Origin: Planctomycetota bacterium | Lineage (GTDB): Bacteria; Planctomycetota; UBA8108 | Length of the DNA stretch: 7,078 bases | Reading direction: 5' to 3' | Assembly (NCBI GenBank): GCA_022451445.1 | Contig: JAKUSY010000162.1 | Coordinates: 1 to 7,078, forward strand | Shown here: positions 5,461 through 7,078 of the stretch, one piece after another | Layout: each line of letters opens with the position of its first letter | Position numbering within the stretch: the stretch's first letter is position 1 | Position numbers and translations under genes: made by a program | Notes under the pieces: model-generated | What the model was told of the DNA's origin: nothing | What the model saw: the letters and a program-made list of their open reading frames with translations, nothing else | Database searches by the model: none

Positions 5461-7078
5461 ATGTTGAGGAAATACTACGACTTCATCGTTGAGCGGATGA
5501 GCTGGGGGCTCGTCCTGGCCTGGCTGGCGGCGGGCGCCTGCGGGCTCCTCGCCGGAGCTTTTTCGACTCCGGCGATCGGCGTCCTCTGCGCTCTCGCCCT
5601 GCTCGCCGTCCTCCTGGTGGTCTCGGCCGCTGGTGGAGACCGCAGTGATGGGCTGCTGGATATCCTCTGGGTGAAGGACCGGACCCTCGGGAGAAATCGC
5701 GCTGAGCTGGAGGAGCTGCAGGGCCGCTGTGATGAACTCGAGAAACAGGCGCGGGCCGCTGATTCAGCCAGCCGCGCCAAGAGCGAATTCCTGGCGAACA
5801 TGAGCCATGAGATTCGTACTCCCATGAACGGCGTGATCGGTATGACGGAGATCGCCCTGGCCACCGACCTGGATAACGAACAGCGTGAGTACCTGGAGAT
5901 GGTTCGCAGCTCCGCGAGCTCGCTGCTTGGAATCATCAACGATATCCTGGACTTCTCCAAGATCGAGGCGGGTCGCATCGAGCTGGAAAATATAGAGTTC
6001 TCTCTGAAGCAATGTCTTGGTGAAGCGGCAAGGACCCTCGCCCTGGAGGCTCATGAAAAGGGCCTGGAGCTGATCTTCGACATCCCCGACGGCGACAATG
6101 ACCTGGTGGTCGGCGATCCCACCCGTCTGCGGCAGGTGGCTGTCAACCTGCTGAGAAACGCCATCAAGTTTACCTCCGAGGGGGAGGTGGTCCTGGGGGT
6201 GCGGGCAGCCGAAAGCGCCGGTGGCAAGGCGGAGTACCATTTCTCGGTCAAGGATACCGGCATCGGTATACCTGCCGAGCGCCGGGATGAAATTTTTGAG
6301 GCCTTCTCGCAGGCCGATTGTTCGACAGCCAGGGAGTTCGGTGGCACCGGCCTCGGCCTGGCCATCAGCTCACGGCTGGTCGACATGATGGGTGGACGGA
6401 TCTGGGTCGAGAGTGAACCGGGAGTGGGCTCTACCTTCCACTTCACCAGCAGCTTCGAGGCGGGCGAGGGAAGGAGCAAGGGCGGAAACGTTCGGCCCCC
6501 GGTGCGGCTCGAGGGCCTGAACGTGATGGTGGTTGATGACAACACGACCAACAGGCGTTTTCTCGAGCGAACCTTGAGCGGCTGGCGAATGAAGCCCGTG
6601 CTCGTTTCCGGCGGGGCGGAGGCGCTCGAACGAATCGAGGCGCTGCCAGGCCCGGGTGGAGGTCTCGATCTTATCCTGCTGGACTACCATATGCCCGGCA
6701 TGGATGGTTTCGAGGTGGCTGAGCGCATCAGAACGCTGCCCGGCGCCAGGGGCACGACGGTGATGATGTTGAGCTCGGGAGAGAAGCCCGGGGATATGGC
6801 AAGAAGCAGGGCCCTGGGGATAGGGGCCTTCCTCCACAAGCCCGTCACCCAGGCGGATCTCTACGACAGCATCGTGGAGACCCTGACGACGGCCAGGGGT
6901 CGGCTGCCCGAGGAGACGTCGTGTATCTCCCAGGACATCGAGACGGATTCGTTGCGGATCCTGCTGGCGGAGGACAACCCGGTGAACCAGAAGGTGACGG
7001 TCGCGATCCTGGAGCGCAAGGGTCATACGGTCGAGGTGGCGGAGAATGGTCGACTAGCCGTAGCTGCCCTCGAATCGG
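5461..7078 (+). CDS. Hybrid sensor histidine kinase, 3' truncated
   Basis: The first 539 residues of a membrane-bound hybrid histidine kinase; the window ends mid-gene with no stop. Two hydrophobic segments (about 15-35 and 39-56), joined by a very short turn, form a hairpin anchor without a periplasmic sensor domain. A charged, probably coiled-coil helix follows (80-108). HisKA has the H-box FLANMSHEIRTPMNG with phospho-acceptor His116 and DILDFSKIEAG (161-171). HATPase has the N-box NLLRNAIKFT (229-238), G1 DTGIGIP (265-271), F-box FEAFSQAD (279-286) and G2 GGTGLGL (294-300). REC1 (about 353-475) has D359/D360, phospho-acceptor D408 in LLDYHMPGMDG, S438 and K460. REC2 starts with RILLAEDNPVNQ (499-510) and is cut before its acceptor Asp. 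All catalytic residues seen are intact. ATG 5461 has GTGGAG ten bases and GGAG three bases upstream; GTG 5443 is a weaker alternative. Phosphorelay is expected, perhaps through an Hpt domain beyond the edge. The signal is unknown. Confidence 0.95.
   Translation, partial: MLRKYYDFIVERMSWGLVLAWLAAGACGLLAGAFSTPAIGVLCALALLAVLLVVSAAGGDRSDGLLDILWVKDRTLGRNRAELEELQGRCDELEKQARAADSASRAKSEFLANMSHEIRTPMNGVIGMTEIALATDLDNEQREYLEMVRSSASSLLGIINDILDFSKIEAGRIELENIEFSLKQCLGEAARTLALEAHEKGLELIFDIPDGDNDLVVGDPTRLRQVAVNLLRNAIKFTSEGEVVLGVRAAESAGGKAEYHFSVKDTGIGIPAERRDEIFEAFSQADCSTAREFGGTGLGLAISSRLVDMMGGRIWVESEPGVGSTFHFTSSFEAGEGRSKGGNVRPPVRLEGLNVMVVDDNTTNRRFLERTLSGWRMKPVLVSGGAEALERIEALPGPGGGLDLILLDYHMPGMDGFEVAERIRTLPGARGTTVMMLSSGEKPGDMARSRALGIGAFLHKPVTQADLYDSIVETLTTARGRLPEETSCISQDIETDSLRILLAEDNPVNQKVTVAILERKGHTVEVAENGRLAVAALES

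Noticed and set aside
6370..7026. A 218-codon minus-strand open frame
   Set aside because: Antisense to the kinase ATP-binding and receiver domains, which are plainly coding on the plus strand.

Overview
The window is a GC-rich stretch of bacterial chromosome carrying four rightward genes with little space between most of them. A Gram-negative (diderm) organism is suggested by the long AsmA-like protein. The phylum cannot be fixed from the sequence: the gene families are widespread, and no rRNA or other lineage marker is present.

Layout. 1-258 is a non-coding, less GC-rich leader. It holds a good leftward sigma70-like promoter at the extreme left edge, a small GC hairpin, and a 10-bp palindrome bracketed by TTGGT repeats. 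259-1008 is tsaB, the TsaD partner for tRNA t6A modification. 1024-4386 is a 1120-residue AsmA-like envelope protein that starts at TTG behind a strong AAGGAG. 4439-5248 is a short-chain dehydrogenase/reductase (SDR) homologue whose nucleotide-binding motif and catalytic tetrad are both degenerate. 5249-5460 is a gap with two GC-rich hairpins. 5461-7078 is a membrane-anchored hybrid histidine kinase with HisKA, HATPase, REC1 and the start of REC2, cut by the right edge.

Genes working together. tsaB, the AsmA-like gene and the SDR gene lie 15 and 52 bp apart on one strand and are probably one transcript. No shared pathway is obvious, so this looks like a housekeeping operon with loosely related passengers. 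The kinase follows a 212-bp gap with hairpins and is probably a separate unit.

I see no CRISPR array, insertion sequence, toxin-antitoxin pair, defence system or RNA gene. The most notable items are the SDR-like protein lacking the YxxxK catalytic pair, three PY-containing repeats in the AsmA-like protein, and an A8 tract at that gene's end where loss of one base would fuse it in frame to the SDR gene. Nothing here proves a new system.
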